From positions 62,001-126,000 of IMG/VR virus record IMGVR_UViG_3300025128_000015: 64,000 nt of DNA; one strand, given 5' to 3'. Below the pieces are notes generated by a model that worked only from the letters and a program-made list of their open reading frames with translations, was not told where the DNA came from and ran no database searches. Within the stretch, counting starts at the first letter, position 1. Each line of letters begins with the position of its first letter. Position numbers and translations under genes: made by a program. Positions 1 to 8,558 of this stretch are shown piece by piece. Source of the stretch: a virus.

Positions 1-2
1 CG

Positions 3-194
3 CCTAAAGCTATGTTTCCACTTGGGTTTGATTTCCAAGTTGGATCAACAGTTCAAGGACAAGGACCGGGTGGACAACCTTTGGTCGCAAAAATTCTCTC
101 TGAATCAAATGATTCGGTCGTTTTGGATCATAACCATCCTTTGGCTGGTGAAGAATTGACTTTTGAGATTGAAATTATTGAGTACGATGAATAG
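3..194 (+). CDS. SlyD-like FKBP-type peptidyl-prolyl isomerase, C-terminal part
   Basis: The frame is open to the left edge, so only the last 63 residues are present. The ending VVLDHNHPLAGEELTFEIEI is the signature of the C-terminal strand of SlyD-type FKBP isomerases, in which LDxNHPLAGxxLxFEIEV closes the FKBP fold. Such proteins catalyse proline isomerisation and act as folding chaperones in the cytoplasm. It lies 23 nt ahead of recA, and two chaperonin genes lie downstream, so it may belong to a protein-folding toolkit. The metal-binding His tail of cellular SlyD is absent; the protein ends in acidic residues. Confidence 0.8.
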   Translation, partial: PKAMFPLGFDFQVGSTVQGQGPGGQPLVAKILSESNDSVVLDHNHPLAGEELTFEIEIIEYDE

Positions 195-217
195 AGCCAA
201 AAACACATGGAGGGAAC

Positions 218-1318
218 ATGGCAAGGAAAGCTAAAAAATTAGGAAAACTTAGTCTGGACGATATGCGAAACCTTATTAATCGTAAGGCAGGATTAGAAGT
301 CGCCCACGATCTAAGAGAAGAGAACCCAACTGAGGTAAAAGAGTGGATCTCCACTGGATCAACTTGGTTGGACAACATTGTTTGCAGAGGAAAAAAGGCC
401 GGCATTCCAGTAGGTAAAATTACTGAGATTGCTGGTCTAGAAGGAGCGGGTAAATCGTGGATGGCTGCAGAGATTGCTGCCAATGCTCAAAAAATGGGTA
501 TTGACGTTGTTTACTTCGATTCAGAGTCTGCTATCGATCCAAGTTTATTGTCTAGGTTAGGCATCGACTTGGAAAGATTTCTTTATGTGCAAGCATCAAG
601 TGTTGAATTTGTTTTAGAGACGATCGAAGAACTATTAGGCTCTAACGATAGTCAAATGTTATTTATCTGGGACTCTCTGGCTCTTACGCCGGCCATAACA
701 GATGTAGAAGGTGATTTCAACCCTCAGTCATCGATGGCTGTGAAGGCTCGAATCTTGGCGAAAGGGATGTCAAAACTTACTGTCCCTATCGCCAACACAC
801 AGTCAACATTTTTGGTATTAAACCAGCTTAAAACAAATATCGCTTCAAATCCTGCGCAGAGAATGGAGATTATGACAACACCGTATGTCACTCCAGGTGG
901 AAAAGCTATGCACTATGCATATTCACTGCGCATTTGGTTAACCGGCCGAAAAGCTAAGTCTTCGTTTATTATGAATGGAGACGACCGCGTAGGATACCAA
1001 GTACAAGTTAAACTAGAAAAATCACGCTTTGGAACATCAGGACGAAGGTGTCATTTTAAAATTATGTTTGCTGGTGAAGTTGGTATTCGTAATGAAGAGA
1101 GTTGGCTCGAAGCTTTAATAGGCTCAGAAAACCTAACTCAATCAGGTGCGTGGTACACACTACACTTTGAAGATGGGACATCACAAAAATTTCAATCAAA
1201 AAATTGGCTTGAAAAATTAAAAAGTAGTGAACAGTTCCGTGAAAGAGTGTTAGAGTTAATGCATGAAGAGATTGTTTTGAAATACGAAAGAAAGACAGAA
1301 CAATCTTCTTCTACATAA
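218..1318 (+). CDS. recA: RecA/UvsX-family recombinase
   Basis: 366 aa, close to bacterial RecA (about 350) and T4 UvsX (about 390). Walker A GLEGAGKS is at residues 73-80 and Walker B MLFIWDS at 147-153. The LNQLKTN segment near 201 matches the NQ motif at the RecA DNA-binding loop, and TPGGKAMHYAYSLRIW near 225 matches the L2/TxGGxAxxxxAxxR region. The family forms ATP-dependent filaments on single-stranded DNA and drives strand exchange. The start has a GGAGG site about 8 nt upstream. A strong terminator follows, so this gene ends a transcription unit with the SlyD-like gene. Confidence 0.93.
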   Translation: MARKAKKLGKLSLDDMRNLINRKAGLEVAHDLREENPTEVKEWISTGSTWLDNIVCRGKKAGIPVGKITEIAGLEGAGKSWMAAEIAANAQKMGIDVVYFDSESAIDPSLLSRLGIDLERFLYVQASSVEFVLETIEELLGSNDSQMLFIWDSLALTPAITDVEGDFNPQSSMAVKARILAKGMSKLTVPIANTQSTFLVLNQLKTNIASNPAQRMEIMTTPYVTPGGKAMHYAYSLRIWLTGRKAKSSFIMNGDDRVGYQVQVKLEKSRFGTSGRRCHFKIMFAGEVGIRNEESWLEALIGSENLTQSGAWYTLHFEDGTSQKFQSKNWLEKLKSSEQFRERVLELMHEEIVLKYERKTEQSSST

Positions 1319-1332
1319 GTCCCTCCCGTGTT

Positions 1333-1371
1333 AAGCCCCCGATGTTTAATTTAAGCAAAGGGGGCTTTTTT
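1333..1371 (+). terminator. Rho-independent terminator after recA
   Basis: AAGCCCCC (1333-1340) pairs with GGGGGCTT (1360-1367) around a 19-nt loop, followed by a T run ending at 1371. It separates recA from the next gene. Confidence 0.85.
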
Positions 1372-1405
1372 AAACTAATTAATTAATACTATCTAGGAGA
1401 GAGTT

Positions 1406-1777
1406 ATGTCCAAAAGAATTAAGAAATTGATTGTGGAAGCAATATCGGATAAAGTTCAAGAAGCCGAATGCATGATCCACACATCAGCAAAAGTAAACCT
1501 TACAGATGTTTTGACATCTATCCGAGCAATCGCCGGCGTGACAATTGTAAATTTAGTTGGATCGTCGAATAGAGTTTCAGATGATAGAGATGCGTCTTAT
1601 TTGAAAATTAAATTTATTCCAAATGTAACCTCTGCAGATGCATACATGAGAAACCTTGTTTCTTACGTGAGAAATCTGCCAAGCGTATTTACATTTGAAA
1701 TTAAAAAAGTTGAAAACCTAAAACAAAAGCTAGCCAGAAGAAGGCAGCAAAAAGATTTAGTAAAAATTGATATATAG
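1406..1777 (+). CDS. Conserved-looking hypothetical protein, ferredoxin-like (ACT-type) pattern
   Basis: 123 aa. I do not recognise a named family. The central part, with hydrophobic strands at VTIVNLVGSS and YLKIKFIP and alternating helices, suggests an alpha/beta ferredoxin-like fold; the C-terminus is basic (KQKLARRRQQK). Its start follows a good AGGAGAG site. It sits between recA and a 5'-3' exonuclease, so a role in DNA processing is possible but unproven. Confidence 0.65.
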   Translation: MSKRIKKLIVEAISDKVQEAECMIHTSAKVNLTDVLTSIRAIAGVTIVNLVGSSNRVSDDRDASYLKIKFIPNVTSADAYMRNLVSYVRNLPSVFTFEIKKVENLKQKLARRRQQKDLVKIDI

Positions 1778-1786
1778 AGGAAAACA

Positions 1787-2764
1787 TTGAAAACTAAGAG
1801 ATTATTATTAATCGATCAGCTAAACTTATTCTTTAGATCGTATATTGTCGATCCATCGTTATCAACAAATGGACAACCAATTGGCGGATTAAAGGGAGTA
1901 ATTAAATCTTTACAAAAGATTATCAGAGAGTCAAAGCCAGACCAAGTTATTATCTGTTGGGATGGACAAGGAGGCTCAACCCGCCGCAAAATCTTAAATA
2001 AAAACTACAAAGCTGGGCGCAAGCCACCTCGCCTGAATCGCGGCGCAAGAGTGCTAACAGAATCTGAAGAACTAACAAACAAATCGTGGCAACTCCAGAG
2101 GCTAACAGAGTATTTTAATGAAATGCCATTGATGCAATTTATGTTCAGCGGTGTCGAGGCAGATGATGTGATAGCTTATTTGGCAAGACACAAGCATTAT
2201 GAAAGCTGGCAAAAGGTTATTGTTTCAAGTGATAAAGACTTCTTTCAATTACTGGATGACAAGACAGTTTTATACCGGCCAGTACAAAAGCAGGTTTTAA
2301 ATAAAAAGAACTTGATAGAAAAGCACAACATACATCCTAACAATTTTGCCCTTGCCCGAGCCATGGCCGGCGATAAGAGCGATAATCTTGAAGGTGTAGG
2401 TAATATTGGTTTGGCTACAGCATATAAAAGATTTCCGTTTTTATCTGGATCAGATCCTGTTACGTTGACAGAAGTACTAGAGTACTCTGAAGAACAACTA
2501 AAAAATAGAAAATTAAAAGCATATGAAAATGTGGTCAACAATTCTGACATTCTTAAAAGAAACTATAAGATGATGCAACTCTACGTTCCAATTTTAGATA
2601 TTAATTCGAAAAAAACAATTCATGAGACAATACAGGACGCAGAGCTAGGCTTTAACAAAACAGAGGTCATCAAAATGATGACTCAGGATGGTTTTGGCGA
2701 GATAAACTTCAATGAGCTATTTGTGCACTTTAACAAAATAGTGATTGACAATAAACCTCTCTGA
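1787..2764 (+). CDS. 5'-3' exonuclease / flap endonuclease (FEN, RNase H-like)
   Basis: 325 aa, starting at a TTG codon behind GAGGAAAA. Acidic metal-binding motifs of the PIN/FEN family are visible in order: LLLIDQLNLFFRS at the N-terminus, VEADDVIAYLA, VIVSSDKDFFQLL, and GDKSDNLEGVGNIG, the helix-hairpin-helix region. These nucleases remove RNA primers and flaps at replication forks, as T4 RNase H and the Pol I N-domain do. The polymerase encoded downstream is of DnaE type and has no built-in 5'-3' nuclease, so this gene would supply primer removal. Confidence 0.9.
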   Translation: MKTKRLLLIDQLNLFFRSYIVDPSLSTNGQPIGGLKGVIKSLQKIIRESKPDQVIICWDGQGGSTRRKILNKNYKAGRKPPRLNRGARVLTESEELTNKSWQLQRLTEYFNEMPLMQFMFSGVEADDVIAYLARHKHYESWQKVIVSSDKDFFQLLDDKTVLYRPVQKQVLNKKNLIEKHNIHPNNFALARAMAGDKSDNLEGVGNIGLATAYKRFPFLSGSDPVTLTEVLEYSEEQLKNRKLKAYENVVNNSDILKRNYKMMQLYVPILDINSKKTIHETIQDAELGFNKTEVIKMMTQDGFGEINFNELFVHFNKIVIDNKPL

Positions 2765-2773
2765 TCCTATATT
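2745..2773 (+). promoter_or_regulatory. Sigma-70-like promoter for the helicase/RNR operon
   Basis: TTGACA (2745-2750), 17-bp spacer, TATATT (2768-2773), overlapping the end of the exonuclease gene. The sequence just before the -10 (ATCC) resembles the other phage promoters listed here. Confidence 0.6.
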
Positions 2774-2799
2774 AACTCTATACATTTAAAAGGGATGAG

Positions 2800-4170
2800 A
2801 TGAAAGAAGAACAGGCGAATTTTGCCAAATATGGCAAGAGCTTTCAAGAAATGCTAGCTCAATTAATTGTAAACGATCGTCCGTTTGCTGATCAAATCGA
2901 AGAAGTGCTTGATGTTAATTTCTTCGAACTAAAATATCTTCGTATTTTTGTGAGCAAGATATTTGAATATCGCAATAAATACGGTGTGCACCCAACAGGC
3001 AAGATTATTGCGTCTGTCTTGCGAACAGAACTGGACAACGAAAATGAGGCTGTACAAAAACAGGTCAGAGATTACTTTGCAAGGACTCTAGCTCGCCCAG
3101 TTGAAGATATAAAATATATTAAAGAGATAAGCTTGGATTTTTGCAAGAAGCAAAATTTGAAACAAGCTATTTTAAAATCTGTGGAACTTCTACAGTCCTC
3201 CTCTTATGACGAGATAAAAGATGTTATTGATAATGCACTTAAGCTAGGCGTTGATAATGATCATGGTCATGATTTTAAGAAAGACTTTGAGATAAGATAT
3301 ACACCACACGCAAGAAATCCTGTTTCAACCGGGTGGAAGATCATCGATGCAATCACAAAGTCTGGTCTTGGCAAGGGCGAACTTGGAGTGATCATTGCTC
3401 CCACAGGCGCCGGAAAGTCAATGGTTTTAGCACATTTAGGAGCGAAGGCGGTACAAAACGGAAAGAGTGTTGTACATTATACATTAGAGTTATCTGAAGC
3501 TGTTACGGGTCAAAGGTACGACAGTTGTATCAGCGGCGTTCGTTTATCCGATCTTATGTCGATGAAAGATATGGTATATGAAAGGATTAACGACGTAGAG
3601 GGTGGATTGTTGATAAAAGAGTATCCAACTAAGTCAGCATCAGTCAATGTTTTGCGGACTCACTTAGAAAAATTAAAAAAAAGAAATCAAAAAATCGATA
3701 TGATTTTAATAGATTACGCCGATTTGCTCAAGCCCACTACAAATTATAAAGAGAAAAGGACTGAGTTGGAATCTATTTATGAAAGCCTAAGAGCTTTAGC
3801 ACAAGAGTTTAATTGTCCAGTGTGGACAGCCTCACAAACTAATAGATCTGGGCTAAATGCAGAAGTTGTGACAATGGAATCGATCTCAGAGGCTTTCAGC
3901 AAATGTTTTGTTGCTGATTTTATTCTCTCAATCTCAAGAACAATCAAGGATAAGAATGCTAACACAGGCAGGATGTTTATCGCAAAAAACAGGAATGGTG
4001 TCGACGGACTCGTGTATCCTATCTTCATGGAGCCGGCCACTGTGAAGATTAAAGTTTTTGACCAAGAAGAGGACGCAGCTGAACTTCTAAGAGAGAAGAC
4101 TCCTAAAGAGAACGCTGATGCAATGAAAGAAAAGTATAAGAGTTTCAAAAAGCAAGCAAGGGGAGCATAG
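2800..4170 (+). CDS. dnaB: Replicative DNA helicase, DnaB/gp41-like
   Basis: 456 aa. The N-terminal helical domain (1-150) is followed by a RecA-like motor: Walker A APTGAGKS at 200-207, Walker B in DMILIDYADLL, and VWTASQTNRSG, the motif H3/H4 region of DnaB-type helicases. The family forms a hexamer that unwinds DNA ahead of the fork. No separate primase was recognised in the window. One base separates its stop from the next gene, so it is translationally linked to the ribonucleotide reductase. Confidence 0.9.
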   Translation: MKEEQANFAKYGKSFQEMLAQLIVNDRPFADQIEEVLDVNFFELKYLRIFVSKIFEYRNKYGVHPTGKIIASVLRTELDNENEAVQKQVRDYFARTLARPVEDIKYIKEISLDFCKKQNLKQAILKSVELLQSSSYDEIKDVIDNALKLGVDNDHGHDFKKDFEIRYTPHARNPVSTGWKIIDAITKSGLGKGELGVIIAPTGAGKSMVLAHLGAKAVQNGKSVVHYTLELSEAVTGQRYDSCISGVRLSDLMSMKDMVYERINDVEGGLLIKEYPTKSASVNVLRTHLEKLKKRNQKIDMILIDYADLLKPTTNYKEKRTELESIYESLRALAQEFNCPVWTASQTNRSGLNAEVVTMESISEAFSKCFVADFILSISRTIKDKNANTGRMFIAKNRNGVDGLVYPIFMEPATVKIKVFDQEEDAAELLREKTPKENADAMKEKYKSFKKQARGA

Positions 4171-4171
4171 A

Positions 4172-6028
4172 ATGGAAGAAGCATCAAAAATATTATCAGA
4201 CATTGCCGTGTATATGAAGTATGCACGATACCTGCCTAAAAAGCAGAGAAGAGAGACGTGGAAAGAACTTGTTACGAGAAACAAGAAAATGCACATAAAA
4301 AAGTATCCTCACTTAAAAGAAGAGATTGAAGAGAATTATAAGTTTGTATACGATAAGAAGATCCTACCTTCAATGCGCTCAATGCAGTTTGCAGGAAAGC
4401 CAATTGAAGTTGCTCCTAATAGGATCTACAATTGCGCCTATCTTCCAATTGATGATTGGAGGTCTTTTAGCGAGGCTATGTTCCTTCTTTTAGGTGGTAC
4501 CGGCGTGGGTTATTCTGTACAAAAGCATCACGTTGAGAAACTTCCAGAGATTCGAAAGCCGAACAAGAAGAGAACTAGGAGATATCTTATTGGTGATTCG
4601 ATTGAGGGCTGGTCTGACTCTATTAAAGTGTTGGTGCGCAGTTATTTTGAAGGAATGTCTGACGTCCGCTTTGATTTTTCAGACATTCGGCCAAAGGGAA
4701 GTATGCTTGTAACATCAGGTGGCAAAGCTCCAGGTCCACAACCCCTGAAGGAATGCCTGGTTAAAGTTAAAGGAATATTAGACGAGAAAGAAAATGGCGA
4801 CAAACTTACAACTATTGAAGTACATGATATTGTATGTCATATTGCGGACGCTGTACTTGCCGGCGGTATTCGCCGCGCAGCTCTTATCTCTCTTTTTAGT
4901 GCCGATGATGACGAGATGCTCGCAGCCAAAGCAGGCAAGTGGTGGGAAACAAACCCACAAAGAGGTCGATCGAATAACTCTGTCGTCTTGATGAGGCATC
5001 GAATTACAAAAGAGTTCTTCTTAAGCATTTGGGAAAGAGTTAAGGCATCTGGCTCTGGAGAACCGGGGTTTTATTTCACGAATGATAAAGACTGGGGGAC
5101 GAATCCATGCTGTGAAATCGCTCTGCGTCCTTATCAGTTCTGCAATCTTACAGAGGTAAATGCAAGTGATTTACAGAATCAAGAGGAATTGGAACGCCGC
5201 GTTCAAGCGGCAGCATTTATTGGCACACTTCAGGCTGGATATACTGACTTCCACTACTTGCGCGATATTTGGCAAAGAACAACTGAAAAAGACGCCCTAG
5301 TTGGTGTTTCTATGACAGGCATTGCCTCCGGCCGCGTTCTAGATTTAGATATGAGCGCTGCAGCCAAAATGGTTAAAAAAGAAAATGCAAGAGTCGCGCT
5401 AGAAATAGGAATCAATCCTGCAGCCCGCACCACCACTGTTAAGCCTGCAGGTACAACTTCCTTGACCTTGGGCACTTCCAGTGGAATCCATGCCTGGCAT
5501 AGTGACTATTATATCCGTCGAATGCGCGTTAGCAAGAACGAGCCAATTTATACCTATCTTTTAATACATCATCCAGAGCTGTTAGAAGATGAGTTTTTCA
5601 GACCGCATGATACAGCCGTGATTTCTGTACCGCAGAGGGCGCCAGATGAAGCTATAACGAGGAATGAGACCGCACACGATCTCTTAGAGAGGATCAAAAA
5701 GGTAAGCCAGGAATGGGTAAAGACCGGTCATAAACGAGGACAAAATACACATAATATCTCTGCCACTGTCACTGTGAGAGAGGGTGAGTGGGAAAGTGTT
5801 GGACAGTGGATGTGGGAAAACAGGAGAGCCTATAATGGACTTTCAGTTTTACCACACTCGGATCATACATATAAGCAAGCGCCTTTCGAAGATTGCACAA
5901 AAGAAGAATATGAAGAGATGATTCAGAATTTGCACAATATTGACTTAACAAAAGTAGTGGAAATGGACGATAATACAAATCTGGCCGGGGAACTAGCTTG
6001 TTCTGGCGGCTCCTGTGAAGTAAAGTGA
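4172..6028 (+). CDS. nrdJ: Adenosylcobalamin-dependent (class II) ribonucleotide reductase
   Basis: 618 aa, shorter than the 739-aa monomeric Lactobacillus enzyme. The reductase cysteines can be assigned: Cys88 in NCAYLP, the thiyl Cys313 and Glu315 in NPCCEIAL, the partner Cys324 eleven residues on, and the C-terminal shuttle pair Cys610/Cys615 in ACSGGSC. Spacing matches the monomeric class II family, which uses coenzyme B12 to make deoxyribonucleotides without needing oxygen. Glycine motifs LGGTGVGYS and PAGTTSLTLG are present. It lies in an operon with the helicase, and a glutaredoxin is encoded downstream. The host must supply or salvage B12. Confidence 0.93.
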   Translation: MEEASKILSDIAVYMKYARYLPKKQRRETWKELVTRNKKMHIKKYPHLKEEIEENYKFVYDKKILPSMRSMQFAGKPIEVAPNRIYNCAYLPIDDWRSFSEAMFLLLGGTGVGYSVQKHHVEKLPEIRKPNKKRTRRYLIGDSIEGWSDSIKVLVRSYFEGMSDVRFDFSDIRPKGSMLVTSGGKAPGPQPLKECLVKVKGILDEKENGDKLTTIEVHDIVCHIADAVLAGGIRRAALISLFSADDDEMLAAKAGKWWETNPQRGRSNNSVVLMRHRITKEFFLSIWERVKASGSGEPGFYFTNDKDWGTNPCCEIALRPYQFCNLTEVNASDLQNQEELERRVQAAAFIGTLQAGYTDFHYLRDIWQRTTEKDALVGVSMTGIASGRVLDLDMSAAAKMVKKENARVALEIGINPAARTTTVKPAGTTSLTLGTSSGIHAWHSDYYIRRMRVSKNEPIYTYLLIHHPELLEDEFFRPHDTAVISVPQRAPDEAITRNETAHDLLERIKKVSQEWVKTGHKRGQNTHNISATVTVREGEWESVGQWMWENRRAYNGLSVLPHSDHTYKQAPFEDCTKEEYEEMIQNLHNIDLTKVVEMDDNTNLAGELACSGGSCEVK

Positions 6029-6035
6029 GGATAAT

Positions 6036-6296
6036 ATGAAACCTTTTAACAGATACATAACCATAAAACCAGTTGAAGAGGAGCAAGAAGGTCCTTCAAT
6101 ATTGGTACCAGATGACTTCAAAGTCAAGAGAGCATCTTTTGTAAAGGCAGTGGTGCTCGAATGTGCGGATGACATTTCTCTAGCTCTAAAGAAGGGACAG
6201 ACGATCGTTGTAAATTCTGCCATGACTGAGGAGGTTACAATCGATGGAAACACTCATCATTTAATCCTAGAAAATTATGTTATGGGCTTGATATAA
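6036..6296 (+). CDS. groES: GroES-like co-chaperonin
   Basis: 86 aa. The start MKPFNRYITIKPVEEEQEG and the strand pattern through LKKGQTIVVNS and NYVMGLI follow the GroES beta-barrel layout, including a likely mobile loop near residues 18-32. The family caps GroEL; phage versions (T4 gp31, RB49 CocO) help fold capsid protein. A phage groEL lies 16 kb downstream, so a complete phage chaperonin pair is plausible. Start is 7 nt after the nrdJ stop with GAGG nearby. Confidence 0.75.
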   Translation: MKPFNRYITIKPVEEEQEGPSILVPDDFKVKRASFVKAVVLECADDISLALKKGQTIVVNSAMTEEVTIDGNTHHLILENYVMGLI

Positions 6297-6369
6297 AAAA
6301 GCTTTTTTAGGTCATCATGACTACTTATGGAGTGAACAAGGCAGCTAGCTGCTTAGGAGTTAAAAAGAT

Positions 6370-6960
6370 ATGAGTTCGTTGATTATGATGTTGTTGACCG
6401 CCCACGTTGCGGGAACTGTTCCGAATGTGGAAAAAGAAGAAATAAGCTATTTTGAAGTGGCCGAGCAGGCGATATTTAATTGCCCTACTTATAAGAATAA
6501 TTTAACTAAAGTTAAGCCGTCTGTTGTATTTGATCTTGTAGGAATAGAGAGAAAGTTTAGAGTACCATCAGAACTACGTGGTATGATGCTAGCGCATGCA
6601 TGCACTCATAGTGGTCTAGATGGCAGCATTTCAACTCTGCGCTATTGGAGAACAGACAAGGATCAAAACAAGGTAAAAACAATCTTTGATCTAGCAGACA
6701 ATCAGAAATTGACAAGATTTAACAGATTCCAGTTTCAGAGAACAGCCGACGTCTGGATGCGACGGGTTGTTAAGGGGCTAGACAAGAATAAGAAAAGGTG
6801 CCTTAAAGGTGACGAGTCCTGTAGTTGGATTAACGCCTGGCTTAATAGCGTAAAAAAATACAAAAAGTCCCCAAAGAAAGAATATAAGTTATTAAAGACT
6901 TGGCACCAGAAAATAAAAGAAAGAAAACAGCCTAAGAGACACGCTGCGTGTAATTGTTGA
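6370..6960 (+). CDS. Lytic-transglycosylase-like exported protein with altered catalytic motif
   Basis: 196 aa with a hydrophobic, signal-like N-terminus (residues 3-17). The segment VPSELRGMMLAHACTHSGLD aligns with the start of SLT-type domains in phage transglycosylases, where the usual form is ...AACxESGxxP, but the expected catalytic Glu is His here. The C-terminal part (RTADVWMRRVVKGL, SWINAWLNSVKKY, KLLKTWHQKI) follows the layout I associate with marine-phage transglycosylase-like proteins. It may be an inactive relative or use another residue. An 18-codon ORF at 6317-6373 overlaps its start and may couple translation. Confidence 0.55.
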   Translation: MSSLIMMLLTAHVAGTVPNVEKEEISYFEVAEQAIFNCPTYKNNLTKVKPSVVFDLVGIERKFRVPSELRGMMLAHACTHSGLDGSISTLRYWRTDKDQNKVKTIFDLADNQKLTRFNRFQFQRTADVWMRRVVKGLDKNKKRCLKGDESCSWINAWLNSVKKYKKSPKKEYKLLKTWHQKIKERKQPKRHAACNC

Positions 6961-7781
6961 AGAGCCCAGTTTATAAATGGCCACATGTTGTCATTGGAGG
7001 TAATTTAAATGCTTTTTTCTACGCACACAAAAAGGGTTATCACATCATCCCTAATATTGTGGATATCCCTTATGCTTACGACAGGCAACGCCTTGAAAAT
7101 GATTTGGGGGTAGAGTTTCCAACTGCACATGAAGAGTGGCAATACCTAGCTTATCGATTGAATCGGTTAGGTAAGAATCCATTTTCCAATAAGGTAAAAC
7201 AAATAAAAGTCTACCCTGAAGAAAAGCGCCTGCAAATCAATATTGGATCTCCAGTATTGTTTGATATCCAATATGAAGACCTTCGCGTTTTTGATACAGA
7301 AAATGTTATTGGTCTTGAAGAAGCAGAGGAGAGGATAAAGGGGTATTGTGTTTATGATTGGTATGACGTTAGGTCTGGGATGCTTCATAATCTAGACAAG
7401 ATTGAAGATGGAAACACTAATTTTGTTAAAAAAATCAAGTTTTTCCTATCCGAAAGAATTGATGGAAACCAAAATAAGAAAGACTTGGTTGCAGAATCGT
7501 TTTTAACACCGGATCAACTTCATGACATCGATTACTCAGAGACTTATTCAAGACTTAAATCTATTGATATGATGAAGCAGTCCGGTATAAAAGGAAAGAA
7601 GAACGGTTCAGGTAGTCATGTTTCTATAAAATTAGAATTATGGAAGCGAGAAATTAAAAAAATAAAAAGTGTAAAATCTTTTAAAAGAGATGGTATAATT
7701 GTTGATGGAAGACCTTTAGAGGAAGTGGTGAATGAGTTTTCATTTGGCGGGACTGATCCCGTTAGCAGGGCACGCTCTTGA
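6954..7781 (+). CDS. Hypothetical protein with Rossmann-like N-terminus
   Basis: 275 aa, starting at TTG codons that overlap the previous stop. The N-terminal stretch WPHVVIGGNLNAFFYAHKKG resembles a dinucleotide-binding beta-alpha turn (GGxLxA). The middle has alternating charged and hydrophobic segments, and the C-terminus is basic. I cannot name its family. It overlaps the next gene by 50 nt, so the two are probably a functional pair. Confidence 0.6.
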   Translation: MLKSPVYKWPHVVIGGNLNAFFYAHKKGYHIIPNIVDIPYAYDRQRLENDLGVEFPTAHEEWQYLAYRLNRLGKNPFSNKVKQIKVYPEEKRLQINIGSPVLFDIQYEDLRVFDTENVIGLEEAEERIKGYCVYDWYDVRSGMLHNLDKIEDGNTNFVKKIKFFLSERIDGNQNKKDLVAESFLTPDQLHDIDYSETYSRLKSIDMMKQSGIKGKKNGSGSHVSIKLELWKREIKKIKSVKSFKRDGIIVDGRPLEEVVNEFSFGGTDPVSRARS

Positions 7782-8556
7782 TTTTAAAATGCCTTGGCAC
7801 GATTCGTTGATGCCAATAGGTCCTGATTATTTGGCCGTTGAAAGAAGCGTTGTAGAGTGTGCCAATGCCGGCTGCGAGACAATATGGCTTATATGTGACA
7901 ACGACGTTCAGCCCTTGATTCGTCATCGCTTAGGCGAATATGTCCAAGATCCAGTTTGGGTCACTAGACATTATTCTCCCAGAAAAGGAGAGCACAAGAA
8001 GCCAATACCTTTATATTATGTGCCATTGAACATAAGAGATAAAGGAAAGAAAGACAGCCTGTCTTGGAGCATATTGCATGGAGCATATGTCGCAAATAAG
8101 ATATCATCCAAAATGAGCTTTTGGCTCCGTCCAGATAAGTTTTATGTTTCTTTTCCATACGGCTACTACGGACCAACGCTTACACGACAGCACCGCGACT
8201 TGATATCTAACAATAAAAACTTTTTTATTTCATATAATGACAAAACAGTTGTTGACGGAGAATATTTGGGGTTTACATTTAATCATGAGGACTATAAAAG
8301 ATTATTGGAAAACTTTAGAGAATCATATCACTTAGATGTTCATAAAACTAATTTAGACTTTTCCCTAAGTGAAATCTTCGATGTGATGGATAGAAAAAGC
8401 GCTAATGTGATTGACTTTATGAATTATTGGAGAATAGATAATTGGGAAAATTATTGTAAGTATATGTCAGAACAAGGGCACAGAACAAAGAGACCTTCAG
8501 AGCACATATTAAAATATCATGAATGGAACGATATTGGGGTAGATGAGACTAATTAG
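7732..8556 (+). CDS. Nucleotidyltransferase-like (GT-A fold) protein
   Basis: 274 aa. The opening HLAGLIPLAG, then MPWHDSLMPIG, then VECANAGCETIWLICDND, follows the pattern of sugar-nucleotidyltransferases (first strand, substrate loop, then AGxxxIxIV), but the usual GxGxR nucleotide loop and catalytic Lys are not conserved. It may therefore be a divergent NTP-transferase or glycosyltransferase-like protein acting on a sugar or nucleotide. Its long overlap with the upstream gene suggests joint action. Confidence 0.6.
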   Translation: MSFHLAGLIPLAGHALDFKMPWHDSLMPIGPDYLAVERSVVECANAGCETIWLICDNDVQPLIRHRLGEYVQDPVWVTRHYSPRKGEHKKPIPLYYVPLNIRDKGKKDSLSWSILHGAYVANKISSKMSFWLRPDKFYVSFPYGYYGPTLTRQHRDLISNNKNFFISYNDKTVVDGEYLGFTFNHEDYKRLLENFRESYHLDVHKTNLDFSLSEIFDVMDRKSANVIDFMNYWRIDNWENYCKYMSEQGHRTKRPSEHILKYHEWNDIGVDETN

Positions 8557-8558
8557 TA

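Noticed and set aside
6317-6373. 18-codon ORF before the transglycosylase-like gene
   Set aside because: Could be a coupling leader peptide since its stop overlaps the next ATG, but too short to support as a gene.
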